A DNA stretch of 23,626 nucleotides, taken from contig DAORPQ010000051.1 of assembly GCA_035442025.1 (NCBI GenBank), positions 1 through 23,626 of the forward strand, read 5' to 3'. Positions 22,845 through 23,626 of this stretch are shown here, one piece after another. The notes under the pieces are model-generated. The model worked only from the letters and a program-made list of their open reading frames with translations. It had not been told where the DNA came from and ran no database searches. This stretch comes from Competibacter_A sp003527885 (GTDB lineage: Bacteria > Pseudomonadota > Gammaproteobacteria > Competibacterales > Competibacteraceae). Within the stretch, counting starts at the first letter, position 1; each line of letters begins with the position of its first letter. The position numbers and the translations under genes are program-made.

Positions 22845-23626
22845 TGTTTTCGGCGTGGGCGTACAGCAATGCCGCCGGCGGGTCGGCGGCGGACTGAACC
22901 GCCCGAGGAGCGCACCTGTCCTGACCGCCCGGCGCGGGGTGGAACCGCTCGAAACGATGCGTCCTAAAGTCTAATAAGTAGATGGCGTGCCAGATGGACA
23001 AACCCGACGCGCGAGCCGCGCCGATGATGGATGCGGTCACGCCGCATCCCCGCTGCGAGATGTAGCATAAGCCCTGTTGCGCTATATGCTGCATGTGCAA
23101 GGGTCGGTCAGCCTTTTCACCGATGTCGAAAAACGGTTTTTCGTATTGTTGTGTCTGGTGTTGGCGGCAGTAGAATTACATGTAATTCAGATTATTATGC
23201 AATATAGTAAGGTCCGCATGGGACCGGACGCGACAGAGTGTCTATTCAATCGACGTGCAGTCCCCTTCATAAAGAAAAGCCGTTGCAATTATTTGGTAAG
23301 TCGCTTTGTCGTATAACTCTACCGCTGTGGAGTTGTATGGAACCGTATAATCACTTTTAGCCACCACAATATGACCAGGATCCCAGCGGACAACAGCCCA
23401 CGAGCGTGTGGGTACCTGGATTCATGGGTATAACGAGCAGCGATTACACTGCCATTTAGCGTATCATTATCTCGGTCGTTGAAGGGACTGGAGAGTATTC
23501 AACCGACCGCCGGAACGGTTAAACACCTGGAAGTCTCCCAGCTCAGCCGGGGTTTACCTATATGATTAATTAGGTAGTGGCTCACCGAGGGGAGCAGGTT
23601 AAGTTGTACTGATGCAAGAAGAGACG
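22845..23626. other. Region without a credible gene
   Basis: I see no RNA gene and no convincing protein gene in this 780-bp stretch. To about 23050 it is GC-rich like its surroundings; after that it becomes clearly AT-richer. A 79-codon frame at 23077-23316 has no ribosome site or recognisable motif. Two perfect palindromes are present: arms CGAAAAAC/GTTTTTCG around one base at 23127-23143, and GAATTACATGTAATTC at 23173-23188, which could be an operator. A short frame near 23440-23564 (LKGLESIQPTAGTVKHLEVS) looks protein-like but lacks a start and could be the tail of a decayed gene. Confidence 0.5.

Noticed and set aside
23077..23316. A 79-codon plus-strand open frame
   Set aside because: No ribosome-binding site, no motif, and it spans both palindromes.

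Overview
The window is a large CRISPR-Cas locus on a GC-rich chromosome, almost all of it read from the minus strand. The host looks proteobacterial, most likely gamma- or betaproteobacterial. This rests on the csx16 and NE0113-type accessory families, a Tn3-family transposon, a Sel1-repeat lipoprotein and short REP-like intergenic palindromes. It is an inference from gene content, not a marker-gene assignment.

Layout from left to right. (1) 50-1559: CRISPR array of 22 repeats (36 bp) and 21 spacers. It is probably transcribed leftward from an AT-rich leader at about 1560-1752. (2) 1753-4348: adaptation module on the minus strand, in transcription order cas2b, cas2a, cas1 and a stand-alone reverse transcriptase. 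The last two junctions overlap by 8 nt. (3) 4421-6519: three small minus-strand genes of unknown function (a helical protein, a membrane protein, and a membrane-anchored Pro-rich/Arg-Trp-rich protein). (4) 6664-6963: csx16, a type III accessory gene. (5) 7010-11051: an intact Tn3-family transposon with 38-bp inverted repeats and a 5-bp AACTT duplication. It has an apparently intact transposase, a frameshifted resolvase and an arsenite-pump remnant. (6) 11060-19450: effector operon (cas10, a Cas7-Cas5-Cas11 fusion, a double Cas7, csx19, a Cas7 with insertion, then a truncated ATPase). (7) 19447-20727: a Card1/Can2-like CARF nuclease, preceded by a wrecked NE0113/Csm6-like gene. (8) 21068-22030: cas6. 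(9) 22284-22844: a plus-strand Sel1-repeat lipoprotein. (10) 22845-23626: about 780 bp without a credible gene, becoming AT-richer toward the end.

The effector set (Cas10, Cas7-5-11, Cas7-2x, Csx19, Cas7-ins) matches the composition known for the fused type III-Dv (III-D2) complex of Synechocystis. That variant stands close to the presumed ancestors of the single-protein III-E effector. Cas6 would release crRNAs with the 8-nt handle ATTAAGAC. The complex would bind and cut target RNA through Cas7-type Asp sites. Cas10 has an intact GGDD motif but no HD nuclease domain, so it should make cyclic oligoadenylate. That second messenger would activate the CARF nuclease, and Csx16 is a plausible off-switch. 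The RT next to cas1 and two cas2 genes points to spacer uptake from RNA. Several spacers contain strong hairpins, one of them terminator-like, which fits that idea.
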